11,965 nucleotides of DNA from an uncultured bacterium (lineage in GTDB: Bacteria; Actinomycetota; Coriobacteriia; Coriobacteriales; Coriobacteriaceae). A program made the position numbers and the translations under genes. The stretch is from contig CAJMRN010000058.1 in NCBI GenBank assembly GCA_905215815.1, positions 1-11,965 of the forward strand. The letters run 5' to 3'. Under the pieces are notes generated by a model. That model did not search any database. It saw only the letters and a list, made by a program, of their open reading frames with translations, and was not told where the DNA came from. Shown here one piece after another: positions 1 through 6,928 of this stretch (its first letter is position 1; each line of letters starts with the position of its first letter).

Positions 1-28
1 GTTTCCAAGGCGGCCACGGGCCTACGAA

Positions 29-94
29 ATGATCCGTTTTCCTCCGTCCCCAACAGATCACGTGATCCGAAGGGGACGGAGGAAAGCGGATCAT
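29..94. repeat. Long inverted repeat with palindromic loop
   Basis: Arms of 23 nt at 29-51 and 72-94 are complementary except for one position that becomes a G-U pair in RNA. The 20-nt loop contains the perfect 12-nt palindrome GATCACGTGATC (56-67). No T-tract follows on the plus strand. The structure lies upstream of the hisS promoter, so it probably marks the end of a transcription unit to the left of the window, or is an intergenic repeat. It cannot be part of a hisS leader if the promoter at 177-182 is the right one. Confidence 0.75.
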
Positions 95-100
95 AAACAG

Positions 101-158
101 CGGCGGCGCGTCTGGCCGAACGAGCCCCCATACCCTCGTTCGGTCAGGCGCGCCGCCG
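101..158. repeat. GC-rich hairpin upstream of hisS
   Basis: A 24-bp stem (101-124 with 135-158) has only two non-Watson-Crick positions, both G-U in RNA, around a 10-nt loop. It starts 6 nt after the preceding hairpin, so two very stable structures stand side by side. There is no run of T on either side. A role as transcription or mRNA 3' boundary for the upstream unit is an inference; the sequence only shows the pairing. Confidence 0.7.
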
Positions 159-176
159 CGTTGCTGCTTTGTGCCG

Positions 177-182
177 TATAAT
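177..182 (+). promoter_or_regulatory. Probable hisS promoter -10 element
   Basis: A perfect TATAAT sits 42 nt before the hisS ATG. No good -35 hexamer is visible 16-18 nt upstream, because that space is occupied by the end of the GC-rich hairpin; TTGCTG at 161-166 is too close. A transcript starting near 188-190 would have a leader of about 36 nt, too short for a T-box or similar control. Confidence 0.5.
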
Positions 183-224
183 GTCCACTACCTATGACGC
201 GATACAAAAGAAAGGTGTTTGCCC

Positions 225-1538
225 ATGCAGGCACAGAAGGCGGAGGGAACCCGCGACCTTATCGGCGCCGAGATGCGCGCCTGGCAAAAGATGCAGCAGA
301 TTGCGGCCGGCGTGTTCGAGCCGTTTGGTTTTAAACCCATCGAGACGCCCGCGATCGAGCAGGTTGACGTGTTTGTCCACAGTATCGGCCAGTCGACCGA
401 CGTCGTGCGCAAGGAAATGTTCCGCGTGTTCAGCGGTGCCAACCTGGAGCGCGTCTTTACCGAGGGCACCGACACCAAACTCAAGCCCAAGCAGCGCCTG
501 GCACTTCGCCCCGAGGGCACGGCCGGCGTGGTGCGCGCCGTCGTCGAGAACAATCTGGTGCCCCAGGGCTCCACGCCGTTTAAGGCTTACTACGCCGAGG
601 CCATGTTCCGCGGCGAGCGTCCCCAGAAGGGCCGCCTGCGCCAGTTCCACCAGGTGGGCATCGAGTGGCTCGGCGCTCCCGATCCGGCGGCAGACGCCGA
701 GTGCATCATCATGCTCATGGAGTTCTACAAGCGCCTGGGCTTCGATCTTTCCAAGCTTCGTCTGCTCATCAACTCGATGGGTGACGCCCAGTGCCGTCCG
801 GCTTATCGCGAGCAGGTTAAGCAGTTCATCCTCGATCACGCCGACGAGATGTGCGATGAGTGCCGCGAGCGCGCCGAGCTCAACCCGCTGCGTGCCTTCG
901 ACTGCAAGAACGACCACTGCCGCGAGATCATGGCCGAGGCTCCGCTGATGGGTGACAACCTGTGCGATGAGTGCCGCGAGCACTACGAGCAGGTCAAGCG
1001 CTATCTGGATGCCGCCGGTATCGAGTATGTCGAGGATCCCACCTTGGTGCGCGGCCTGGACTACTACACCCGTACTGTCTTTGAGGTCGAGGCCCCTGGC
1101 GCCGGCGTCGGCTCCATCGGCGGCGGCGGCCGTTACGATGGCCTGGTCGAGCTCGAGGGTGGCAAGCCCACGGCGGGCGTCGGCTTTGCTGTCGGTTTTG
1201 AGCGCGCCCTGCTGGCCCTGCAGGCCTTTGGCAGCGATTTGGGTGCCGATGAGGCCCCGTGCGTCTATGTCGCCAACGCCGGCAAGGAGCTGCGTCAGAA
1301 CGTCTTTGCCATTACGCAGGAGCTTCGCGCCGCAGGTATCGTGACCGAGGCCGACTATCAGGGTCGTTCGCTCAAGGCCCAGTTTAAGCAAGCCGATAAG
1401 GTAGGCGCCAAGCTCATCTTGGTCCTGGGTGGCGACGAGCTTGCCGCCGGCAAGGTCAAAGTGCGCGACATGCAGAGCCATGACGAGGTGCTCGCCGATC
1501 TGGACAACGTCGTCGAGGCGGTTCGCGAGCGCCTGTAG
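225..1538 (+). CDS. hisS: Histidine--tRNA ligase
   Basis: Class II aminoacyl-tRNA synthetase that charges tRNA-His with histidine in the cytoplasm. The 437-residue product is close to the usual 420-430. Class II motif 2 is visible as FRGERPQKGRLRQF from residue 128, the histidine-specific motif LVRGLDYYTRT from 274, and GGGGRYD at 299-305. The cysteine-containing insertion (CDECRE, then NPLRAFDCK and a second CDECRE) is typical of bacterial HisRS. A Rossmann-like anticodon-binding domain occupies roughly the last 100 residues. A TTG at 219 in the same frame is possible, but ATG 225 lies 9-10 nt after GAAAGG and gives the family-like start MQAQKAEGTRDLIG. It has its own promoter and a terminator at 1596-1634, so it seems to be monocistronic. 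Confidence 0.96.
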   Translation: MQAQKAEGTRDLIGAEMRAWQKMQQIAAGVFEPFGFKPIETPAIEQVDVFVHSIGQSTDVVRKEMFRVFSGANLERVFTEGTDTKLKPKQRLALRPEGTAGVVRAVVENNLVPQGSTPFKAYYAEAMFRGERPQKGRLRQFHQVGIEWLGAPDPAADAECIIMLMEFYKRLGFDLSKLRLLINSMGDAQCRPAYREQVKQFILDHADEMCDECRERAELNPLRAFDCKNDHCREIMAEAPLMGDNLCDECREHYEQVKRYLDAAGIEYVEDPTLVRGLDYYTRTVFEVEAPGAGVGSIGGGGRYDGLVELEGGKPTAGVGFAVGFERALLALQAFGSDLGADEAPCVYVANAGKELRQNVFAITQELRAAGIVTEADYQGRSLKAQFKQADKVGAKLILVLGGDELAAGKVKVRDMQSHDEVLADLDNVVEAVRERL

Positions 1539-1595
1539 CGCATCTTTTTGAGCTTCGGGCCTGCTAACGTGCCCTGCTCATGGAGAGCGATTGTT

Positions 1596-1634
1596 ACGGG
1601 GGTGTTTCGCTTTTATGCGGAATGCCCCCGTTTA
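1596..1634 (+). terminator. hisS terminator hairpin
   Basis: A stem of about 15 bp (1596-1610 with 1617-1631) has three G-U pairs and a 6-nt loop TTTTAT, with five consecutive G paired to five C at its base. It is followed by only a short T run (TTTA). It stands 57 nt after the hisS stop and before the ppc promoter, as expected for separation of the two genes. Confidence 0.65.
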
Positions 1635-1691
1635 CGTATGCCGCCCACCGAGAAATACGACCATTTAGGGCAAAAACCTTTGCAATGCAGA

Positions 1692-1735
1692 AAATACTTT
1701 TGTGTGGTAAAGCGCAATCAGTGTCGAAAGTATTT
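1692..1735. promoter_or_regulatory. Inverted repeat in the ppc promoter, possible operator
   Basis: AAATACTTT at 1692-1700 and AAAGTATTT at 1727-1735 are perfect 9-bp inverted copies with a 26-nt spacer. The right copy overlaps the -35 to -10 spacer of the ppc promoter and the left one lies upstream, an arrangement that would suit a looping or dimeric regulator. No known regulator motif is recognised. The centre-to-centre distance is 35 bp. Confidence 0.4.
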
Positions 1736-1751
1736 CTCAAGCGCCTATAAT
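1722..1751 (+). promoter_or_regulatory. Probable ppc promoter
   Basis: A perfect -10 TATAAT at 1746-1751 follows a weak -35-like TGTCGA (1722-1727) at 18 nt. Transcription would start near 1758 and give a leader of under 40 nt. The area (about 1660-1760) is clearly AT-richer than its surroundings. The -10 is the same hexamer as at hisS. Confidence 0.5.
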
Positions 1752-1795
1752 GAATACCGCATGTTACGTGCATAGAAGGAGGAATGGGAGGAAAC

Positions 1796-4609
1796 GTGGC
1801 TGAGAACCTAAGCAACCAGTCTGTACCCGAAGCCGCGGCGCGCGTCGCTGCCGTGGTCAACCGCCTCGTTAACCGAATCGGCTCGAATGCCGAGTCCAGG
1901 GAGCGTCTCGCCGAGATCGAGATCCCCGAGGAGCTGCGCGACAATCTGGCGCTGTTCTTGCGCCTGGAGCGCCGTGTGCTTAGCGAGTATGATCCCGAGA
2001 TCGCGGACCTGTTCGACAAGATTTTGACAGCCGAGATTGTGGTCAATGCCGGCAACCCCGGTACCTGCGCTGCCGACGAAGCCGTCGACGAGCAGGGCGT
2101 GCCCACCGCCGACGAGCCCACTGCCGTGGCATTTCGTGAGGTCGTCGATTTGATCGACAGCCTGCCGCTCGATAAGCAGCAGGTCATCGTTCGCGCCTTT
2201 ACGAGCTTTTTCCATCTGGCAAACCTGTCGGAGGAGAACTACCGTGTGGCGCAGCTGCGCGAGCGCGAGGCCGGTGCGTCGACCGATACCGAGGTCGATC
2301 CTGCCAACGAGCTTACCGTTGCCTATCACCAGCTGGTGAATGAGCTGGGTGTCGAGGGTGCCAACGAGCTGCTCGACAAGCTCGAGTTCCACCCTGTCTT
2401 TACCGCACATCCCACCGAGGCCCGTCGTAAGGCCGTCGAGGGCAAGATCCGCCGTATCTCCAACCTGCTGGAGGAGCGTCCGCGTCTGGGCGGCTCCGAC
2501 CTGGTGGAGAACGAGCGCCATATGCTGCAGGAGATCGACGCCCTGGTGCGTACGAGTCCCATCGCGCTCAAGAAGCCCACGCCGGTCGAGGAAGCCGATA
2601 CCATCATCGACATCTTCGATAACACGCTGTTCGACGTTATCCCCGTTATCTATCGTCGTTTTGACGATTGGGTGCTGGGCGACAAGGCCGGTACTGTGCC
2701 GCCGCTGTGCCCGGCGTTCTTCCATCCCGGCAGCTGGATCGGTTCCGACCGCGACGGTAACCCCAACGTCACCGCCAAGGTGAGCCGTGAGGTCGCCGCC
2801 AAGTACTTTACGCACATGGTGCTCAAGCTCGAGGACAAGTGCCGCCACATCGGCCGCAACCTCACGCTCGAGGCTACCTACAGCAAGCCGTCGGCCGAGC
2901 TCATTAACCTGTGGAACCATCAGGTCGAGATGAGCCCTCGTTACACGGCCCGCGCCGAGCTGATCTCCGAGCACGAGCCGCATCGCGCCGTCATGCTCGT
3001 CATGGCCGACCGTCTGAACGCCACCGTGCGCCGCATCACCGACACCATGTACCACAGCGCCGACGAGTTCCTGGATGACCTGCGCGTCGTCCAGCGTTCG
3101 CTTGCCGCATGCGGTGCCGTCCGTGCCGCCTATGGCCCGGTCCAGACCATTATCTGGCAGGTCGAGTCCTTCGGCTTCCACATGGTCGAGATGGAGTTCC
3201 GTCAGCACTCCGTGGTGCACGCCCGCGCCCTCAAGGATATCCACGAGAACGGTATCCATGGCGACCTGCAGCCCATGACGCGCGAGGTCATCGATACCTT
3301 CCGCGCTATCGGCTCCATCCAAAAGCGCTACGGCAAGAAGATGGCGCACCGCTACATCATCTCGTTCACCAAGAGCGCCCAGCATGTGGCCGACGTCTTT
3401 GAGCTTGCCCACCTGTCCTTTGCACACGAGGAGGATGTTCCCGAGCTCGACGTGATCCCGCTGTTCGAGCAGCTCGAGGACCTCGAGGGCTGCGTCGACG
3501 TGCTCGACCAGATGCTTACGCTGCCCGTGGTGCAAAAGCGCCTTGCCCAGACCAACCGCCGCATGGAGGTCATGCTGGGCTATTCCGACTCCTCCAAGGA
3601 CGCCGGTCCTACCACGGCCATGCTCGCGCTGCACTCCGCGCAGGAGCGCATCGCCAAGTGGGCCGAGAAGAACGATATCGACCTGGTGCTCATGCACGGT
3701 CGCGGCGGTGCCGTGGGCCGTGGTGGCGGCCCGGCCAACAAGGCCGTGCTGGCGCAGCCCAAGGGTTCGGTCAACTGCTTCTTTAAGCTCACCGAGCAGG
3801 GCGAGGTCATCTTTGCCCGTTACGGCAACCGCACGCTGGCTCAGCGCCATGTTGAGTCCGTTGCCGCCGCAACGCTTTTGCAGTCGGCCCCGAGTGTCGA
3901 GAAGACCAACACCGAGACCACGCAGAAGTTCTGGGATATGGCCGAGAAGCTCAACACTGCAAGCCACGAGCGCTATCTGGACCTGCTGAACACCGAGGAC
4001 TTTACACCGTGGTTCTCGACCGTGACGCCGCTGACCGAAGTCGGCCTGCTGCCGATCGGCTCGCGTCCCGCCAAGCGCGGCCTGGGCGCCAAGTCGCTCG
4101 ATGACCTGCGTACCATTCCGTGGATCTTCAGCTGGAGCCAGGCGCGCATTAACCTGGCCGCTTGGTACGGCCTGGGCACCGCCTGCGAGCAGCTGGGCGA
4201 TCTTGACCAGCTCAAGGCTGCCTACCAGGAGTGGCCGTTCTTCCGCACCTTTATCGACAACATCGAGATGTCGATCGCTAAGACCGATCAGCGCATCGCC
4301 AAGATGTATCTGCACCTGGGCGATCGCCAGGATCTGTCCGAGAAGGTCTTCACCGAGATGCAGCTCACGCGTAAGTGGGTTCTTGCCATCGTCGGTGACG
4401 AGTGGCCGCTGCAGCGTCGTCGCGTGCTCGGCTGCGCCGTTCGCGTGCGCAACCCCTACGTCGACGCCCTGTCCATCGCCCAGGTCCGCGCCCTTCGCGA
4501 GGTGCGTATGAACCAGGACGAGATGGCCGAGGAGAAGAAGGCCGAGTACATGAGCCTGATTCTTTCGACTGTGACCGGCGTCTCGGCAGGACTGCAGAAC
4601 ACGGGGTAA
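1796..4609 (+). CDS. ppc: Phosphoenolpyruvate carboxylase
   Basis: Anaplerotic enzyme that adds bicarbonate to phosphoenolpyruvate to give oxaloacetate and phosphate. Counting from the in-frame ATG at 1784, the signatures are TAHPTE at 207-212 (catalytic His 209), GSDRDGNP at 320-327, GYSDSSKDAG from 599 and the glycine-rich HGRGGAVGRGGG from 638, where family members hold the phosphate-binding and catalytic arginines. The protein ends in QNTG, the usual C-terminal motif. Two starts are possible. ATG 1784 abuts the AAGGAGGA at 1776-1783 and is too close to it. GTG 1796 lies 4 nt after a second GGAGG (1787-1791) and gives a 937-residue product starting (M)AENLSNQS, so it is preferred. Length fits the family. 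It appears to be transcribed alone, with a large hairpin downstream. Confidence 0.96.
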   Translation: MAENLSNQSVPEAAARVAAVVNRLVNRIGSNAESRERLAEIEIPEELRDNLALFLRLERRVLSEYDPEIADLFDKILTAEIVVNAGNPGTCAADEAVDEQGVPTADEPTAVAFREVVDLIDSLPLDKQQVIVRAFTSFFHLANLSEENYRVAQLREREAGASTDTEVDPANELTVAYHQLVNELGVEGANELLDKLEFHPVFTAHPTEARRKAVEGKIRRISNLLEERPRLGGSDLVENERHMLQEIDALVRTSPIALKKPTPVEEADTIIDIFDNTLFDVIPVIYRRFDDWVLGDKAGTVPPLCPAFFHPGSWIGSDRDGNPNVTAKVSREVAAKYFTHMVLKLEDKCRHIGRNLTLEATYSKPSAELINLWNHQVEMSPRYTARAELISEHEPHRAVMLVMADRLNATVRRITDTMYHSADEFLDDLRVVQRSLAACGAVRAAYGPVQTIIWQVESFGFHMVEMEFRQHSVVHARALKDIHENGIHGDLQPMTREVIDTFRAIGSIQKRYGKKMAHRYIISFTKSAQHVADVFELAHLSFAHEEDVPELDVIPLFEQLEDLEGCVDVLDQMLTLPVVQKRLAQTNRRMEVMLGYSDSSKDAGPTTAMLALHSAQERIAKWAEKNDIDLVLMHGRGGAVGRGGGPANKAVLAQPKGSVNCFFKLTEQGEVIFARYGNRTLAQRHVESVAAATLLQSAPSVEKTNTETTQKFWDMAEKLNTASHERYLDLLNTEDFTPWFSTVTPLTEVGLLPIGSRPAKRGLGAKSLDDLRTIPWIFSWSQARINLAAWYGLGTACEQLGDLDQLKAAYQEWPFFRTFIDNIEMSIAKTDQRIAKMYLHLGDRQDLSEKVFTEMQLTRKWVLAIVGDEWPLQRRRVLGCAVRVRNPYVDALSIAQVRALREVRMNQDEMAEEKKAEYMSLILSTVTGVSAGLQNTG

Positions 4610-4632
4610 TCGATAGCCCTGTGGCTCTCACC

Positions 4633-4759
4633 GGGGCCCGATGGGTTTCCCTCTGAATGCGTCCTCGCACTTGAAGCCCCCTTATCCTGCTCCTTCGGAG
4701 CTGCGGATAAGGGGGCTTCGTGCTGCGGAATGCATTCAGAGGGAAACCCATCGGGCCCC
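4633..4759. repeat. Nested long hairpin downstream of ppc
   Basis: The outer arms, 28 nt each (4633-4660 and 4732-4759), are perfectly complementary. Inside them is a second perfect 15-bp stem (4673-4687 with 4705-4719, GAAGCCCCCTTATCC and its complement), capped by a short GCTCC/GGAGC hairpin. Between outer and inner stems lie imperfectly paired bases GTCCTCG (4661-4667) on the left and CTGCGGAATGC (4723-4733) on the right; the last two of these already belong to the outer arm. It begins 24 nt after the ppc stop, so it probably ends ppc transcripts, although no long T run is present. It is related to the element at 7683-7807. Confidence 0.8.
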
Positions 4760-4773
4760 TTCGTCCTCGGTCT
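4713..4773 (+). repeat. Direct repeat, copy 1 (right half of the hairpin)
   Basis: This segment recurs at 4952-5012, offset by 239 nt, with only about three or four mismatches over 61 nt. It covers the end of the inner stem, the conserved CTGCGGAATGC, the whole right outer arm and the following TTCGTCCTCGGT. Here it is part of the complete hairpin. Confidence 0.85.
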
Positions 4774-4797
4774 TCGGGGATTAAAGCTGAGGAGAAG

Positions 4798-4857
4798 AAT
4801 GGCGCGCTTCGCGCTTAATGTGGAGTGCGGCGAGGGCTTCTTGCGTCCTGCGGAGTG
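4798..4857 (+). repeat. Degenerate repeat fragment
   Basis: AATGGCGCGCTTCGCGC at 4798-4814 is repeated exactly at 4926-4942 and forms a small hairpin. GCGTCCTGCGGAGTG at 4843-4857 is identical over 15 nt to 7765-7779 in the hairpin after the MIP gene. The stretch looks like a decayed member of the same repeat family that has lost its arms. Confidence 0.6.
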
Positions 4858-4951
4858 TGCCTAAAAGTAAACTAATGGCGGGCCCTGCGATGTCCAGTCC
4901 TCAGTGGATTACTGCTGGGGGAATAAATGGCGCGCTTCGCGCGTTTGGAAA

Positions 4952-5012
4952 GGGCTTCGTGCTGCGGAGTGCATTCAGAGGGAAACCCATCGGGTCCTTT
5001 CGTCCTCGGTTT
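4952..5012 (+). repeat. Direct repeat, copy 2 (orphan right half)
   Basis: A near-identical copy of 4713-4773 that includes the right outer arm of the ppc hairpin but has no matching left arm nearby. Alone it cannot form the long stem. It could pair only with the left arm at 4633-4660, in competition with the proximal copy. Confidence 0.85.
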
Positions 5013-5330
5013 ACGGCGGATCAGCCGCTGGGTGAGGGTGGTGCTTGGGGCGACGTGCAAAAAACGGAGTTTTCAGCAGCCAAAGATTGGTGCATAAGGC
5101 TGTGGGTGACGTTCGCGGCCCCTGTTGATGCTTTTGCACGACGATTGGGCTTTGTCGATGTTCATATATGGCTGGTTTCTCGCCGCATGCAATCCAGATG
5201 GGACGAGCCATGAGGACTATCTACCTTTTGAAAACCTTTGGCACCAAAATCTTATCCCGCGATGCTGAATACTCGCAAAAATGCACGCTCCGGAGGGTGC
5301 TACCCTGTTACGGCTAGAAATCCATGTGCC
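5013..5330. other. Intergenic stretch without a recognisable gene
   Basis: No reading frame here has a credible ribosome site plus family resemblance. Frames open on both strands across about 5011-5213 read as low-quality peptides and overlap the repeats. The sequence becomes AT-richer after 5220. TTGGCA at 5238-5243 could be a -35 hexamer, but no good -10 follows at 17 nt. A gene remnant or a small RNA cannot be excluded. Confidence 0.4.
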
Positions 5331-5332
5331 TT

Positions 5333-5362
5333 TTTATGCAATTAGTTAACGCATTTATGCAA
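5333..5362 (+). promoter_or_regulatory. Direct repeat TTTATGCAA, possible activator site
   Basis: TTTATGCAA occurs at 5333-5341 and again at 5354-5362, with starts 21 bp apart, about two helical turns. The region is AT-rich and lies about 240-270 nt before the larA start. Same-face spacing suggests binding of a regulator dimer or two monomers. No named motif is recognised. Confidence 0.35.
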
Positions 5363-5444
5363 AATGGCTTACGTGCGAACGTCTCGGGGTAGATGTTTGC
5401 CTCGGCGCTGCGTAAATCATCCTGTCTATAGTGTCTTTGACAGG

Positions 5445-5478
5445 CGGCTGCGGTCCCGTTTGGGATCGCGGCCGTTTT
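5445..5478 (+). terminator. Intrinsic terminator in the larA upstream region
   Basis: A 13-bp GC-rich stem (5445-5457 with 5462-5474) contains two G-U pairs, has a GTTT loop, and is followed directly by TTTTGTTG. It is preceded by a small hairpin, CCTGTC/GACAGG (5421-5426 with 5439-5444). There is no plus-strand gene between ppc and this point other than the repeat region, so it may be an attenuator in a larA leader rather than the end of a gene. Confidence 0.7.
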
Positions 5479-5600
5479 GTTGTGGGTCAAATATGAACGT
5501 TGTGTTAATGAGTCGGTGGACGGTGGTGTTTTTCGGTGAGCGGCGTATCCTTCCAACGGTTAATCTAGTGTGTCAGTTGAAAGGAAGAGGGCGCTCGTCA

Positions 5601-6878
5601 TTGTTTGAATGTGAACTACCGTTTGACCATAAGACGTTGCATCTAGAGCTCGAGGATAAGAACTTCGCGGGTGTGATGGAAGGTCATCAAAACGAGTTTA
5701 AGACTACAAAATCGCAGGAAGAGCTGATAGAGGAGTCGCTTGCCAACCCTTATGGCTCACCTTCGCTCGAGGAGCTTTGTGCTGGCAAGAAGGATATCGT
5801 CATCATTAGCTCCGACCATACGCGCCCCGTTCCCTCGCGTGTGACGATGCCTATTCTGCTGCATCACATCCACTCCGCTGCGCCTGAGGCACGCGTTCGC
5901 ATTCTGGTTGCTACGGGTATGCATCGTCCGTCGACGCACGAGGAGCTCGTCAACAAGTACGGCGAGGAGATCGTTGCCAACGAGGAAATCGTTATGCACG
6001 TCGCGACTGACGACAGCATGATGAAAAAGATCGGCACCCTGCCTTCTGGCGGCGAGTGCATCATCAACAAGATTGCCGCCGATTGCGATCTGCTGCTTGC
6101 CGAGGGCTTTATTGAGCCGCACTTCTTTGCCGGTTTCTCTGGCAGCCGCAAGTCCGTGCTGCCCGGCATTGCCAGCTACAAGACCATCATGTACAACCAC
6201 AACGGTCAGTTTGTGAACGATTCCCATTCGCGTGCCGGCAACCTGTGCCACAACCACGTGAACGAGGATATGTTTGCCGCTGCCGAGATGGCTCACCTTG
6301 CCTTTGTGCTTAACGTGGTGCTCAACGGCAAGCACGAGGTCATCGGCTCCTTTGCCGGCGACATCCACAAGGCGCACGAGGCCGGCTGCGAGTTCGTGAA
6401 GAGCCTTGCCGGCGTTGAGCCCGTCGAGTGCGAGATTGCCATCACCACCAACGGCGGCTACCCGCTCGACCAGAACATCTACCAGGCCGTGAAGGGCATG
6501 TGCGCTGCCGAGGCCACGCTTCCCGAGGGCGGCGTGATCATCGATGTCGCCGGTTGCGCCGACGGTCACGGTGGCGAGGGCTTCTATTACAACATCGCCG
6601 ACAACGATCCGGCAGAGTTTGAGCGCGCCTGCATCGACCGTCCTAAGGACGAGACCCTGCCCGACCAGTGGACGAGTCAGATCTTTGCCCGCATCCTGGC
6701 GCATCACCCCGTGATCATGGTCACCGACCTGTGCGATCACCAGATGATCAAGGATATGCACATGACGCCGGTCAACACCCTCGAGGAGGCGCTCAAGCTC
6801 GCCTTTGAGATGAAGGGTGCCGATGCCAAGGTTGCCGTCATTCCCGATGGCCTGGGCGTTGTCGTCGCGCAGCACTAG
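5601..6878 (+). CDS. larA: LarA-family nickel-dependent lactate racemase
   Basis: Interconverts D- and L-lactate using a covalently bound nickel-pincer nucleotide; relatives act on other 2-hydroxy acids, so the substrate is inferred. The start is the TTG at 5601, 10 nt after AGAGG in AAGGAAGAGGG (5581-5591), giving 425 residues beginning (M)FECELPFDHKTL, the normal family length and N-terminus. With this start, residues fall on the numbers known for the Thermoanaerobacterium enzyme: Asp72 and Arg75 in SDHTRP, His108 in GMHRP, His174 in EPHFF, Lys184 in SGSRKSVLPG (cofactor attachment) and His200 in YNHN (nickel ligand). The frame is open back to an ATG at 5364, but that extension crosses the terminator and looks non-coding. 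The MIP channel gene follows after 50 nt; larB and larC lie convergent downstream. Confidence 0.92.
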   Translation: MFECELPFDHKTLHLELEDKNFAGVMEGHQNEFKTTKSQEELIEESLANPYGSPSLEELCAGKKDIVIISSDHTRPVPSRVTMPILLHHIHSAAPEARVRILVATGMHRPSTHEELVNKYGEEIVANEEIVMHVATDDSMMKKIGTLPSGGECIINKIAADCDLLLAEGFIEPHFFAGFSGSRKSVLPGIASYKTIMYNHNGQFVNDSHSRAGNLCHNHVNEDMFAAAEMAHLAFVLNVVLNGKHEVIGSFAGDIHKAHEAGCEFVKSLAGVEPVECEIAITTNGGYPLDQNIYQAVKGMCAAEATLPEGGVIIDVAGCADGHGGEGFYYNIADNDPAEFERACIDRPKDETLPDQWTSQIFARILAHHPVIMVTDLCDHQMIKDMHMTPVNTLEEALKLAFEMKGADAKVAVIPDGLGVVVAQH

Positions 6879-6887
6879 TACGCGGCC

Positions 6888-6902
6888 TAAACGAATCGTT
6901 TA
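6888..6902. promoter_or_regulatory. Palindrome between larA and the channel gene
   Basis: TAAACGAATCGTTTA is a perfect palindrome with 7-bp arms around a central A, in the 50-nt gap after the larA stop. It overlaps TATAAC (6901-6906), a fair -10 element 23 nt before the next ATG. It could be an operator for a local regulator such as the TetR-type protein at 7983-8522. No convincing -35 is seen, so internal promoter activity is uncertain. Confidence 0.4.
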
Positions 6903-6928
6903 TAACCGACAAGAAAGATAAGGTTTTT

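Noticed and set aside
1..178. C-terminal end of an upstream gene
   Set aside because: Two plus-strand frames are open from the left edge, but they pass through long hairpins and the peptides resemble nothing.
192..1481. Long open frame on the minus strand opposite hisS (429 codons)
   Set aside because: It is antisense to a clear synthetase; the peptide is Leu/Ala/Gly-rich without domains and follows from third-position GC bias.
1808..4315. 835-codon open frame on the minus strand opposite ppc
   Set aside because: Exactly antisense to ppc, low complexity, no ribosome site and no family resemblance.
4818..5213. 131-codon frame after ppc, and a 66-codon minus-strand frame at 5011-5211
   Set aside because: The first runs through the repeat fragments, and neither has a ribosome site or recognisable family; a decayed gene is possible but unsupported.
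5369..5480. Known nickel/cobalt (NiCo) riboswitch before larA
   Set aside because: The repeated GGGACAG-type signatures of that class are not present; only generic pairings and a terminator are seen.
5364..5600. Upstream extension of larA to the ATG at 5364
   Set aside because: It crosses an intrinsic terminator, has no family similarity, and the TTG at 5601 puts all known LarA residues at their published numbers.
5757..6875. 372-codon minus-strand frame opposite larA
   Set aside because: Antisense shadow of a well-supported gene, without domains of its own.
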